Assembly: GCF_000717915.1 (NCBI RefSeq) | Contig: NZ_JOCX01000015.1 | Coordinates: forward strand, 192,260-256,259 | DNA from: Streptomyces sp. NRRL S-244 | GTDB lineage: Bacteria; Actinomycetota; Actinomycetes; Streptomycetales; Streptomycetaceae | Direction of reading: 5' to 3' | Length of the DNA: 64,000 bases | Shown here: piece after piece, positions 16,359 through 24,248 of the stretch | Numbering within the stretch: the stretch's first letter is position 1 | Layout: every line of letters begins with the position of its first letter | Program-made: the position numbers and the translations under genes | Notes under the pieces: generated by a model | Seen by the model: only the letters and a program-made list of their open reading frames with translations | What the model was told of the DNA's origin: nothing | The model's database searches: none

Positions 16359-18886
16359 TACCGCCTGCGGTCCACCACCGCCAGCAGCTTCCCGCTGGTC
16401 GCCGTACGGTCCAGACCGGCTCCGTCCACCACCTCGACCGCGAAGTCGAGCAGCCTCTCCTCCACCGCCGACCGCAGCTCCGGGTACGCGGCCAGGAACT
16501 CCTCCCGCGCCCGGTCCGGATCCGGAGCGTGGCCGCTCTCCAGCCGTACGGCGAGGCCCTCGCGGGCCGCGCCGGCCGTCAGGACGGCCTGGAGCTCACC
16601 GACGTACCCCAGGTGCTCCCCGGCGATGGCCACGAAACGCCGGTAGTTGAGGAAGTACGTCGCCACCCGCATCACCTCGCCCAGCCGGCCCAGCAGTTCG
16701 AAGCGCGGGGCGTGGCTGCCGCACGGGCAGCGTCCGGGCAGCGCGCGCCCGAGGTCGCCGATCACGTACCGGTCGAGGTGCTGGCCGCGCCGGGCGCGGG
16801 TGGTGAAGACGAGCCGGCCGGTCTCCCCCGGGGCCACGGGCCGGTCCTCGTCGGTGTCGACGATCTCCAGCGTGTGCAGGTCGGCGTGGAGGTGGTGGAC
16901 GCTGCCGCCGCTCTCCGTGCACTGGTAGCCGAGCGGGCCGAGGTCCGTGCTGCCGTAGGTGATGGAGTGGATGACCTCGATGCCGAACGTCTCGGTCAGC
17001 GTCCTGCGCTGCTCCTCGGTGAAGTGCTCGCCGCCGTAGTAGATCTTGCGGAGACCTCCGTACGAGCGCAGCAGGTCCGCCTCCTCGTGCAGGAGCTGCC
17101 ACAGGTACGAGGGCATGCCGAAGAGCGTGTCCACCTCGTACGCGGCGATCATCTCCGCGGTGGCGCGGTGGTCGGGGCCCGCCGCCATCGGCATCTGGAC
17201 GCCGCCGAGCCGCTCCAGGATGGAGAAGAAGCTGATGAACCCGCCGTACATGCCGCCGCAGTAGAAGAGGTTGGCCGTACGGTCCCGGGCCGGGTCGTAA
17301 CCGGCGGCGAGCAGGCCGCGGGCGGCGGCGTGCATCTGCGTGTCGTAGTCCTCGTACGTGAACAGCGACAGGGCGGGCGTGCCGGTACTGCCACCGCTGC
17401 GGAAGTACAGCTCGGCATCGCCGCGGTCGACCCCGCGGTTGAGGTCCTGGACGGCGGCCTTGTCCAGCAGCGGCCCGGTGGGCGGCGGGAAGAGGGCCGG
17501 GCGGGCGAGGTCGTCGAGGCAGGCGGTGGCGGCGAAGCGCGCGTCGGCCTGGACGGCGACGCGGCGGCTGTAGCGCTGGAGGGCGTAGACGCCGTCGTGC
17601 GGTTCACCGGCGTAGCCCGCGGTCATGGCCCCGACGGGGGTGACGCGGGTGGCCCCGGCCGCCAGCACCAGGGCGGAGAGTTCGGCGATGTCGGTGCGGC
17701 TGCCCGCGATGCCGGCCGTCTGGAGGTAGCGGCGCATGGGGCGCAGGGCGGCGATCAGGTCCTTGCGGGGCAGCGGCTTGACCCAGACGCTGCGGTGCAG
17801 CGGTGACGCGGTGAGGGCCGGGCGGGTGTCGGCCATGACGCGCCAGGTGCCGTCGGGGGCGGCCAGGACGCGGGTGAGGCCCAGGTGCTCCTCGAGACGG
17901 GCGAGGTGCTCGGTGGTGGTCAGTTCGGCGTACTCGGCCGGATCGAGGTCGCGATCCGACGCGGCGGGCGCGGGCCGCGCGGCCAGGGCGGCGGCGAGGC
18001 GCTCGGCGAACGCGTGCAGCACGTCGGTGTCCGCCGCATCGGTGTCGAGGTAGACGACCTGGGGGCTCGAGCAGGCCTGCTGCTCGAAGAGGCAGACGTC
18101 CTCGGCCAGGGCGGCCACCGTCGCCTCGTCGGCCCAGGCGTCCTGTGTCACGTAGGCGAAGGAGATCTTGTGTCCCCACTCCACCAGGCGGCAGCCGGCC
18201 GGGACATGGGCGGCGACGCCCTCGACGGCGCTCTCGCCGCCCCAGACCGCGACGGCGTCGGCGGGTGCGCACATCAGGCGCAGCCAGTCCTGGCGTGAGG
18301 AGGGGAAGCGGAGCACGATGATGCGCTCGGCGAGGGCGCCGGTCGGGTCCTGTGCGGCGAGTTCGGCGAGGAGGTGCTGGGCGAGGAAGGTGTCGGCGCT
18401 GCTGGTCTTGAGGACGTTGACGTTGCCGGCGAGGAGTCCCTCGATCAGGCTGAGCGGGGCGACGGTGGCGGCGTTGCCGGGGGCTATGTGGGCGACGAGG
18501 CCGACGGGCGCCCAGGCCTCGTACACCGTCTCCTTGGCGTCGGGGCGGCTGAGCCGCTGCGGGGCGGTGCCGCCCAGTTCGCGGCGGAGCTTGCGGGTGA
18601 GGGAGGAGCGGCCGAGGAACTCGGCGAGTTCGGCCAGGAGTTCCTCCCGGTCCGCGTCACCGCCCTCGGGCAGGTGCGGGGCCAGCCGCTCCCGTACCCG
18701 GTGGCCGGGGTCGCGCAGGGCGCGGGAGAGCGCGTCGCAGGCGGCCAGTACGGTCTCGGTGTCCAGCGGCGCGGCGAGCGCGGCCTCGACGGCCGCGGGC
18801 AGGGTGGCCAGCCTGCGGGCGGCCTCGTCGTCCCCGATGAAGGTGCCCTGCCAGTAGTGGTGGTTGAGGTTGATGGTGTCGGTCAC
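16358..18886 (-). CDS. LuxC-type acyl reductase fused to a PaaK-like adenylating domain
   Basis: 842 residues with two domains. Residues about 1-445 are LuxC-like acyl reductase (aldehyde dehydrogenase fold): PVGLVAHIAPGNAA (127-140), GNVNVLKTSSAD (154-165) and the catalytic Cys272 in EQQACSSPQ. Residues about 450-842 are a PaaK/LuxE-type AMP-forming domain with the phosphate loop FRSGGSTGTP (495-504), YYGGEHFTEEQ, SITYGSTDLG and a C-terminal GEVMRVATYFLNYRRF. Expected chemistry: acyl-AMP to an acyl-thioester on Cys, then NADPH reduction to an aldehyde. LuxC is normally about 480 residues alone, so the fusion is notable. GTG at 18886 overlaps the upstream LuxE stop (GTGA). Last gene of the operon; the substrate is unknown. 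Confidence 0.85.
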   Translation of the reverse strand: MTDTINLNHHYWQGTFIGDDEAARRLATLPAAVEAALAAPLDTETVLAACDALSRALRDPGHRVRERLAPHLPEGGDADREELLAELAEFLGRSSLTRKLRRELGGTAPQRLSRPDAKETVYEAWAPVGLVAHIAPGNAATVAPLSLIEGLLAGNVNVLKTSSADTFLAQHLLAELAAQDPTGALAERIIVLRFPSSRQDWLRLMCAPADAVAVWGGESAVEGVAAHVPAGCRLVEWGHKISFAYVTQDAWADEATVAALAEDVCLFEQQACSSPQVVYLDTDAADTDVLHAFAERLAAALAARPAPAASDRDLDPAEYAELTTTEHLARLEEHLGLTRVLAAPDGTWRVMADTRPALTASPLHRSVWVKPLPRKDLIAALRPMRRYLQTAGIAGSRTDIAELSALVLAAGATRVTPVGAMTAGYAGEPHDGVYALQRYSRRVAVQADARFAATACLDDLARPALFPPPTGPLLDKAAVQDLNRGVDRGDAELYFRSGGSTGTPALSLFTYEDYDTQMHAAARGLLAAGYDPARDRTANLFYCGGMYGGFISFFSILERLGGVQMPMAAGPDHRATAEMIAAYEVDTLFGMPSYLWQLLHEEADLLRSYGGLRKIYYGGEHFTEEQRRTLTETFGIEVIHSITYGSTDLGPLGYQCTESGGSVHHLHADLHTLEIVDTDEDRPVAPGETGRLVFTTRARRGQHLDRYVIGDLGRALPGRCPCGSHAPRFELLGRLGEVMRVATYFLNYRRFVAIAGEHLGYVGELQAVLTAGAAREGLAVRLESGHAPDPDRAREEFLAAYPELRSAVEERLLDFAVEVVDGAGLDRTATSGKLLAVVDRRR

Positions 18887-20115
18887 GACATTCCCTTCAT
18901 CAGTTCGGCGGCGGCCACGGCACAGCTGCGGTTGCGGCTGACCCCGGCCCGGCCGTGGATCGTGAACCACGGGGTGGTCAGCTCGCAGCCGCACTCCTCG
19001 CCCGGGTGGAGCGAGGCGAGGTCGCCCATGACGACGCTCTGCGCCGGTACGGAGGTGATGTACGGGGACACCAGGTGCAGGTAGCCGCGCTCGCCGTACG
19101 GGAGCGGTTCGAGGGTGCGGGTCGAGCGGATGAAGACGCGGGACCACACGGGCGCGTGGAGGTTGTGGTGCGCGCACTCGATGTACGGGATGCAGTGCTC
19201 GACCGAGCCGAAGGTGTCCCGGATCCGCTCCGAGGGAACGCCCAACTGCTCGGTGACGCGGGCGTACAGCTCGTGTTTCCCGATCTGCCGGTCGGTGTGG
19301 CCCTTCCAGCCGCCGCCGAGGATGATCAGGGAGCCTTCCGGCAGCTCCAGCGGCGGGAGGCCCATGGCCCGCATCCGCTCCAGCGTGAACCAGAGGAACG
19401 CCGGGAAGCCGAGGATGCGGACGGGTACGTCGTCCTCGGCGAAGCGGCGCAGCGCGGCGACGCAGCCGAACGGGTCGAACTCGTGCCCGTTGCCGGTGTT
19501 GCGCAGGGCGTACTCGACCTGCCGGGCCGGGGCGAAATCGCACAGGTAGTTGTCGGTGAACGAGGTGCCCAGGTTGAGGTCGCGGGCGGGCTCGTAGCTG
19601 TAGAGCAGGTAGTTGACCGGCTGGTCGGGGGTGATCCAGCCGTTGTGGTCGAAGATGCGGGCGACCATGCGCTGGGCGGAGCGGATGGTCCACTCGTCGA
19701 AGAACATCTGCGACTTCTGCCCGGTGGTCCCGGAGGAGGTCAGGTGGAGGTGGACCTCTTCCTCGGGTATGGACAGGACCTCGTGGCGCTTGAAGAAGTT
19801 CGCGTGCACCAGGGGCGCCCCGTACGGGGTGTCCGGCCGCGCGCCGTCGTCGTACAGGCTGCGGAAGAACGGGGAGCGGTCGCGGTGCCAGTCGTTGATC
19901 TCCGCCATGGCGGCGGCGAACAGCTCCTCCTCGGCGGGACCCGAGGTGTAGGGCTCGGTCAGGTCGCACAGCTGCTGTACCCGGGCGAGGGCGGCGGCGT
20001 CGGGGACGTCGACGGGGGCGAGATGGGGTTTCTCGGGGGTGGTGGAAGGAGTGCCGGGAGGGGTCGTGGAAGCGGTCGTGGAAGGAGTAGTGGGAGCGGT
20101 CGTGGAAGGGGTCAT
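18883..20115 (-). CDS. LuxE-like acyl-protein synthetase
   Basis: 410 residues. After a Thr/Pro/Ser-rich N-terminal tail (about 1-30) comes the LuxE-type adenylation fold: LHLTSSGTTGQKS (123-135) is the AMP-binding loop; RDTFGSVEHCIPYIEC, YGERGYLHLV and a Cys-rich end (ECGCELTT, GRAGVSRNRSCA) match LuxE proteins, which adenylate a carboxylic acid, hold it on a C-terminal Cys and pass it to LuxC. The LuxC-like gene follows with a 4-base overlap, and the upstream GNAT overlaps as ATGA. No luxA or luxB is present, so the product is not light but an aldehyde or alcohol intermediate. Length is close to LuxE (about 370) plus the tail. Confidence 0.85.
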   Translation of the reverse strand: MTPSTTAPTTPSTTASTTPPGTPSTTPEKPHLAPVDVPDAAALARVQQLCDLTEPYTSGPAEEELFAAAMAEINDWHRDRSPFFRSLYDDGARPDTPYGAPLVHANFFKRHEVLSIPEEEVHLHLTSSGTTGQKSQMFFDEWTIRSAQRMVARIFDHNGWITPDQPVNYLLYSYEPARDLNLGTSFTDNYLCDFAPARQVEYALRNTGNGHEFDPFGCVAALRRFAEDDVPVRILGFPAFLWFTLERMRAMGLPPLELPEGSLIILGGGWKGHTDRQIGKHELYARVTEQLGVPSERIRDTFGSVEHCIPYIECAHHNLHAPVWSRVFIRSTRTLEPLPYGERGYLHLVSPYITSVPAQSVVMGDLASLHPGEECGCELTTPWFTIHGRAGVSRNRSCAVAAAELMKGMS

Positions 20116-21248
20116 GAAGCAACCTCACGTACGGGCAGATGCGTCGACGCCCAGGCCGACACGTAGGAATCGAGGAAGGGCCGCAGCGGCGGGTCGACGA
20201 CCAGCCCGCGGAAATCGATGTGCTCGGCGGTCCGGGACATCACCACGTAGTCGTGGAAGCCGTCCCCGTCCCGGCGCATGGCCGGATACAGGGCCCCGGC
20301 GATGAAGCCCTGGGCGGCGAAGGCGGAGAGCGCGGCGTGGTGTTCCAGCGGTACGAGCGCCTCCACGTAGCCCGCGCCGGCGCGGGTCAGGGTACGGGTG
20401 ACCGGCTCCAGCCAGCCGGCGGCGGCCGCCGGGTCGGGGTGGGCCGTGACCAGGGCGCAGTAGCCGCCGGTGCGGTTGAGGTAGGCGTACACCTCGAAGC
20501 CGCCGTCGTCGGGGGTGAGGAGGATGTTGGGGGTGTGCAGCGGGTAGAACCAGCGGCCGGTGTCGGGGAAGTGCTCGTGGAAGCGGCGGCGGACGAAGGC
20601 CGGCGCCTCGATCATCTCCAGTCGGCGGGGGGCGGGCCCGGCGGGCACCGGCACGGGCGGTGTGGGCCGGGCGTCCGCGTAGCTGATGCCCAGGCTGGCC
20701 TCGGCGGTGCGCAGCAGCGGCAGCAGGGAGGCCGGGACCTCGGAGACGGGTACCCGGCGGTCCAGCACCCCGGGCGAGTGACGCGCGTAGAGTGCGAGGC
20801 TTTCGCGGCTGCTGAGGTCCACGGCGTTGGGCAGGATGCCGAGCGGGCGGAAGCCGTTGCGGGCCACGACGCGCTGGGGTCCGGCGCTGACGGTACGGAC
20901 CGTGGCGTACACCGAGTCGAGCTTCCCGGCGTCGAGGGTACCGGCGCACACGGCCTCGGTCAGCTGTCCGGCGAGCCCGGATCCGCGCTGGTCGGGGTGG
21001 ACGGCGAGCCCTTCGAGGCGGCCGACGCGGCTGCCGGGTTCGCTGTGCACCGCCGCCGATCCGGCGAGGGCGCCGGTACGGGGGCAGCGCGCGACGAGCC
21101 AGAGCGTGTGCGGATCCCGGATCAGCCGGGACATCTCGGCGGGGTCGGTGCCGAGGGCGGTCGGGTAGTGCGGGCCGTAGACGGCGTAGTAGAGCTGGCG
21201 GAGATCGGCGATGTCGGCCGGGGTGGCCTGCTCGATCGCGGCGGTCAT
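20112..21248 (-). CDS. GNAT-family acyltransferase
   Basis: 378 residues, longer than a single GNAT domain (about 150). The N-terminal domain has the acetyl-CoA loop HPDQRGSGLAGQLTEAV after the strand RLEGLAV (about residues 70-95) and a second motif ARNGFRPLGILPNAV. The C-terminal half (about 190-378) may be a degenerate second GNAT domain with an added N-terminal segment: FEVYAYLNRTGGYCALVT and AAQGFIAGALYPAMRRDGD fit late GNAT strands. It likely N- or O-acylates an intermediate or the product of the adjacent acid-reductase genes. Start and stop both overlap the neighbours by 4 bases. Confidence 0.8.
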   Translation of the reverse strand: MTAAIEQATPADIADLRQLYYAVYGPHYPTALGTDPAEMSRLIRDPHTLWLVARCPRTGALAGSAAVHSEPGSRVGRLEGLAVHPDQRGSGLAGQLTEAVCAGTLDAGKLDSVYATVRTVSAGPQRVVARNGFRPLGILPNAVDLSSRESLALYARHSPGVLDRRVPVSEVPASLLPLLRTAEASLGISYADARPTPPVPVPAGPAPRRLEMIEAPAFVRRRFHEHFPDTGRWFYPLHTPNILLTPDDGGFEVYAYLNRTGGYCALVTAHPDPAAAAGWLEPVTRTLTRAGAGYVEALVPLEHHAALSAFAAQGFIAGALYPAMRRDGDGFHDYVVMSRTAEHIDFRGLVVDPPLRPFLDSYVSAWASTHLPVREVAS

Positions 21249-22609
21249 CGCGTGCCTCCTGCGGGGGTGGGCTCCGGCGCGGGAGCCGGGTCGGGTGCGC
21301 CCGCCGTGTCGGGTTCGCCCGCCGGGCGGGAGTGGCCGGGCAGCAGGGCCAGGGCGAGGGCGGCGGGCACGAGTCCGGCCGCCTGGATCAGGCAGAGCGT
21401 CTGGGCGGAGAGGTGGTCGCCGAGGAATCCGAAGAGCAGCGAGGCGACCGGGAAGGTCGCGCCGAGGACGGCCTGCATGACGGCGAAGAACGCGGGCTTG
21501 TCGGCGGCCGGGACCAGCCGCTGGAACAGGGCCACGAAGCGGACCCCGATCACCCCGACGCACCAGCCCGTCAGCAGCAGGGACCCGGCGATGACGGGCC
21601 GTGCGGCGATCAGGCCGGGGACGGCGAGGGCGGCCGCCATCGCGCCCAGGCACGCGGTGCCGACCACGGCGGGCCGGCCGGGCACCCGGGCGCCGGTGAA
21701 GGAGCCGATGAGCGTGCCCACGCCGAGCGAGGCCTCCAGGAGGGCGACGGTGCCGCCGTCGCCGTGCAGCACGGAGGCGGTGTACAGCGGCATGACGACG
21801 AAGACGGCCGTGGTGAAGAGGTTGGCCGCGGTGAAGCAGAGCAGGATGCCGCGGACGTACGGCATGGAGCCCAGCAGCTGACGCAGGGTCCGCCGCGGCG
21901 CCTGCTCGCCGCCGGCGGCGTCGGCAGAGTCGGCAGCATCGGCGACGCCGGGGTGCGCGGCGGTGCGGAACCGTACGGTCGCGATGAGCAGGGCGGCCGT
22001 CGCGTAGGCGGCGGCGCAGCCGACGGCGAGGCCGGCCACCCCGGCCGCGTCCACGACGAGGGCGCCGAGCAGGGCTCCGCCGAGGCTCGCCAGCGACTGG
22101 GTGGACAGCTCGAAGCCGGTCGCGGCCTCGATGTCCGCGTCGTCGACCAGCTCGGGCACGGAGGTGGTCAGGCAGGGGTCGAAGAAGGCCTGGCAGGTCG
22201 CGAGGGCAAGGGCGGCGGCGTAGGCGGCGGCGACCGGGAGGTCGCTCGCGCAGGCCCACACGGCCAGCGCAGCGGCGGCGGCTCCCGCTCCCCCGGCCGC
22301 GGTGCGCAGCAGCGAGCGGTGGGCGAAGCGGGCGATGGCGCGGGCGACGAGCGGGGCCAGGACCACGGCGGGCAGGGTGCTGACGGCCATGAACAGGCCG
22401 GCCGCGAAACCGCCGTCACCGGACGCGGCGTCGCTGATGAGCCACCAGGAGATGCCCACCTGGAACATGCGCACGGCGGCCTGGGTGAGGACCTGGCCGA
22501 GCCATACGGTCCCGAAGGCGCGGTTGCGCAGGACCAGGGGCAGTCGGCGGCCGGAGGCCGGTGTCGCGGGCGGGGTCGGGGTCGGGGTCGAGTTCATCTG
22601 CGTCGTCAT
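21245..22609 (-). CDS. MFS transporter of the LuxC/LuxE cluster
   Basis: 454 residues with about 12 hydrophobic segments after an Asn/Thr/Pro-rich N-terminus. NRAFGTVWLGQVLTQAAVR at the first membrane segment and DADIEATGFE-type signature regions (DDADIEAATGFELSTQS, about 155-172) are typical of the MFS_3/EntS-like exporter group. A Pro/Ala/Gly-rich C-terminal tail follows. It is probably the exporter for the product of the surrounding operon. Overlaps the PaaK stop and the GNAT start, 4 bases each. Confidence 0.88.
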   Translation of the reverse strand: MTTQMNSTPTPTPPATPASGRRLPLVLRNRAFGTVWLGQVLTQAAVRMFQVGISWWLISDAASGDGGFAAGLFMAVSTLPAVVLAPLVARAIARFAHRSLLRTAAGGAGAAAAALAVWACASDLPVAAAYAAALALATCQAFFDPCLTTSVPELVDDADIEAATGFELSTQSLASLGGALLGALVVDAAGVAGLAVGCAAAYATAALLIATVRFRTAAHPGVADAADSADAAGGEQAPRRTLRQLLGSMPYVRGILLCFTAANLFTTAVFVVMPLYTASVLHGDGGTVALLEASLGVGTLIGSFTGARVPGRPAVVGTACLGAMAAALAVPGLIAARPVIAGSLLLTGWCVGVIGVRFVALFQRLVPAADKPAFFAVMQAVLGATFPVASLLFGFLGDHLSAQTLCLIQAAGLVPAALALALLPGHSRPAGEPDTAGAPDPAPAPEPTPAGGTR

Positions 22610-23937
22610 GCGGTCGGCCTCTCGTCGAGGACGCGGACGAGCTTGCCGGAGCGGGTGTTGACCACCAGGTCGCGGTGGCGGGCCCACTCGACGCGCAGCG
22701 GGTGTACGAACCCCGCTTCGACGCTGTCGGGGTAGAGCGGCCGGGCGGTGTTCAGCCCGGTGACGACCTCCTTGGCGAGGACGTCCAGGCCGGCCGCGTC
22801 CTGGCCGGGGGCAGCGGCGGGGGCGGTGGCAGCGGCGGGGGCGGTGACAGCGGCGGCGGCGGTGGTGGCGGTGGCGAGGCGCAGTACGAGGCCGTCGCGC
22901 CCCTCCCAGCGGCGTACGACGAGCTGCATGCCGGTGACACGGCAGTCGGTGTCGGCCTCGGCGACGGCGTTCGTGACGTCCTGCCAGTACAGCGAGACGG
23001 GGCCGACGCGCACGCCTTCCTCGGCCCGGCCGAGGATGCGGAACGCCCCGCCCTCGGTGTCGGTCCACTCCGCGCGGTCGCCGGCGGGGTAGCGGATGAC
23101 GGGCATGAGACGGCGGTAGAGCTGGGTGACGACGACCCGTCCGGCGCGGCCCGGCTCGCGGATCGGTTCGCCGGTCGTCTCGTCGAGGATCTCGACGAGG
23201 GTGTGCGGGGCGAACGGGCGGTGTGTGCGCGTGTCTTCGCACGCGCCGGGCACCGGCCGGCCGAGGAGGCCGCCGTCGACGCTGGCATAGCCGAGCGAGC
23301 GGGGTGTGGCCCGGGGGAAGGCCGCTGCCAGGAGGCGGCGCTGGTCGTCGAAGAGGGCTTCGCCGCCGAAGAACAGGAACTCGACGCCGGGCAGTTGGCG
23401 GCCGGCGGAGGTCAGGTGCTCGGCGAGGCGGCACAGCGTGGTCGGCGTACCGGCGACGACGTCGGCGGCGAAGTCCTCGATCGTGGTGAGCGTCGAGTCG
23501 AGCGGTGCGCCGCCGCCTATGGGCAGGCGGACGTTGGCGACGGGAGCGTGCGCGAGCGAGTCCAGGATGAACAGGAAGCTGGCGTAGAGCTCACCGGCGT
23601 AGAAGAGGTCCGCCACCCGGTGCCCGGGCCGCAGGCCCGCGTCGACCATGCCGGAGCCGAAGGCGGTGACGAACTCCTGCCATTCCTCACGGGTGTAGCA
23701 GGAGAACCGCGGCGTGCCGGTGGTGCCGCCCGTCTTGAACACGACCGCTTCCCCGAGGGGGGCGGTCAGGACGCGGTTGTCGCTCAGGGTGTTGGCGGCC
23801 CAGAACGCGTCCTGGTCCACGACGGGCACGTCGGTGATCCGGCTCACGTCCGGCGGCAGATCCGCGTAGAGCTCGGCGTAGAAAGGGGAACGGTCGCGGG
23901 CGAAACGCACGAGGTCTGAAAACTGCTGGACGGGCAT
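22606..23937 (-). CDS. PaaK-like AMP-forming ligase, first gene of the LuxC/LuxE operon
   Basis: 443 residues, of the phenylacetate-CoA ligase/PaaK branch of the adenylate-forming superfamily. FARDRSPFYAELYADLP at the N-terminus is the family opening; VFKTGGTTGTPRFS (66-79) is the AMP-binding loop; FFGGEALFDDQRR and LGYASVDGG follow; RYPAGDRAEW and FRILGRAEEGVRVG end the core. A long Ala/Thr/Pro linker (about 355-385) precedes the final subdomain, whose NTRSGKLVRV carries the conserved late Lys. It activates a carboxylic acid as adenylate or CoA ester. ATG at 23937 has AAAGG with 5-base spacing. The promoter region holds two inverted repeats. Confidence 0.87.
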   Translation of the reverse strand: MPVQQFSDLVRFARDRSPFYAELYADLPPDVSRITDVPVVDQDAFWAANTLSDNRVLTAPLGEAVVFKTGGTTGTPRFSCYTREEWQEFVTAFGSGMVDAGLRPGHRVADLFYAGELYASFLFILDSLAHAPVANVRLPIGGGAPLDSTLTTIEDFAADVVAGTPTTLCRLAEHLTSAGRQLPGVEFLFFGGEALFDDQRRLLAAAFPRATPRSLGYASVDGGLLGRPVPGACEDTRTHRPFAPHTLVEILDETTGEPIREPGRAGRVVVTQLYRRLMPVIRYPAGDRAEWTDTEGGAFRILGRAEEGVRVGPVSLYWQDVTNAVAEADTDCRVTGMQLVVRRWEGRDGLVLRLATATTAAAAVTAPAAATAPAAAPGQDAAGLDVLAKEVVTGLNTARPLYPDSVEAGFVHPLRVEWARHRDLVVNTRSGKLVRVLDERPTA

Positions 23938-24007
23938 GCTGCCTTTACCTCGAAAGATGAAGATGAAAGTTGGAATAGGCGGGATACAGGCGGCGCGCGC
24001 TTCGGGG

Positions 24008-24049
24008 AGTGGTGGAACTCACACCACTCTCATCCGTTGATCAGTCAAC
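24008..24049. promoter_or_regulatory. Promoter/operator region of the LuxC/LuxE operon
   Basis: Two inverted repeats: AGTGGTG (24008-24014) with CACCACT (24022-24028), perfect 7-bp arms, and GTTGA (24036-24040) with TCAAC (24045-24049). Read on the minus strand, the second gives TTGACT, a good -35 box, with the first repeat covering the -10 region, so a repressor bound there would block transcription of the operon starting at 23937. No regulator gene lies next to it. Confidence 0.4.
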
Positions 24050-24092
24050 AATGCGGACGATGCGCACAGTTGGCGAGCGCGGCGCTAACCTG

Positions 24093-24248
24093 ATGTCTGT
24101 TCACATGATGAGACAAGAGGAACGCACCGCCAAATCGATCGATGGCCGGCCCACGGACTTCCGGCCCGCGGGGCCGAAACCGCACAGTCCGTGGTTTCCT
24201 TTCGAAGGGATTCGGCGCGCCATTGCGAATGCGCGGGACCGGCCATAA
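24093..24248 (+). CDS. Possible 51-residue ORF coupled to the sulfite-oxidase-like gene
   Basis: ATG 24093 to TAA 24246-24248, whose last base is the first base of the next ATG (TAATG), a classic coupling arrangement. The frame extends back to GTG 24009. The C-terminal part (SPWFPFEGIRRAIANARDRP) is the most protein-like. Third-position GC is well below that of the neighbours and there is no clear Shine-Dalgarno, so the overlap may be chance. The region also contains a hairpin (24151-24194). Confidence 0.28.
   Translation: MSVHMMRQEERTAKSIDGRPTDFRPAGPKPHSPWFPFEGIRRAIANARDRP
24151..24194 (+). promoter_or_regulatory. Hairpin in the leader of the sulfite-oxidase-like gene
   Basis: CCACGGACT (24151-24159) pairs perfectly with AGTCCGTGG (24186-24194), and the enclosed sequence contains a further self-complementary GGCCCGCGGGGCC. 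It could fold in the transcript 54 bases before the ATG at 24248 and act as an attenuator or stabiliser. Confidence 0.35.

Noticed and set aside
16358..20128. Reading LuxE and LuxC as one 1256-residue protein
   Set aside because: Upstream of 18886 this frame gives Arg/Pro-rich sequence, whereas the LuxE domain is in another frame ending at 18883 with a GTGA overlap. They are two genes.
16358..23937. Bioluminescence (lux) operon
   Set aside because: No luxA, luxB, luxD or luxG; only the reductase and synthetase families are shared.
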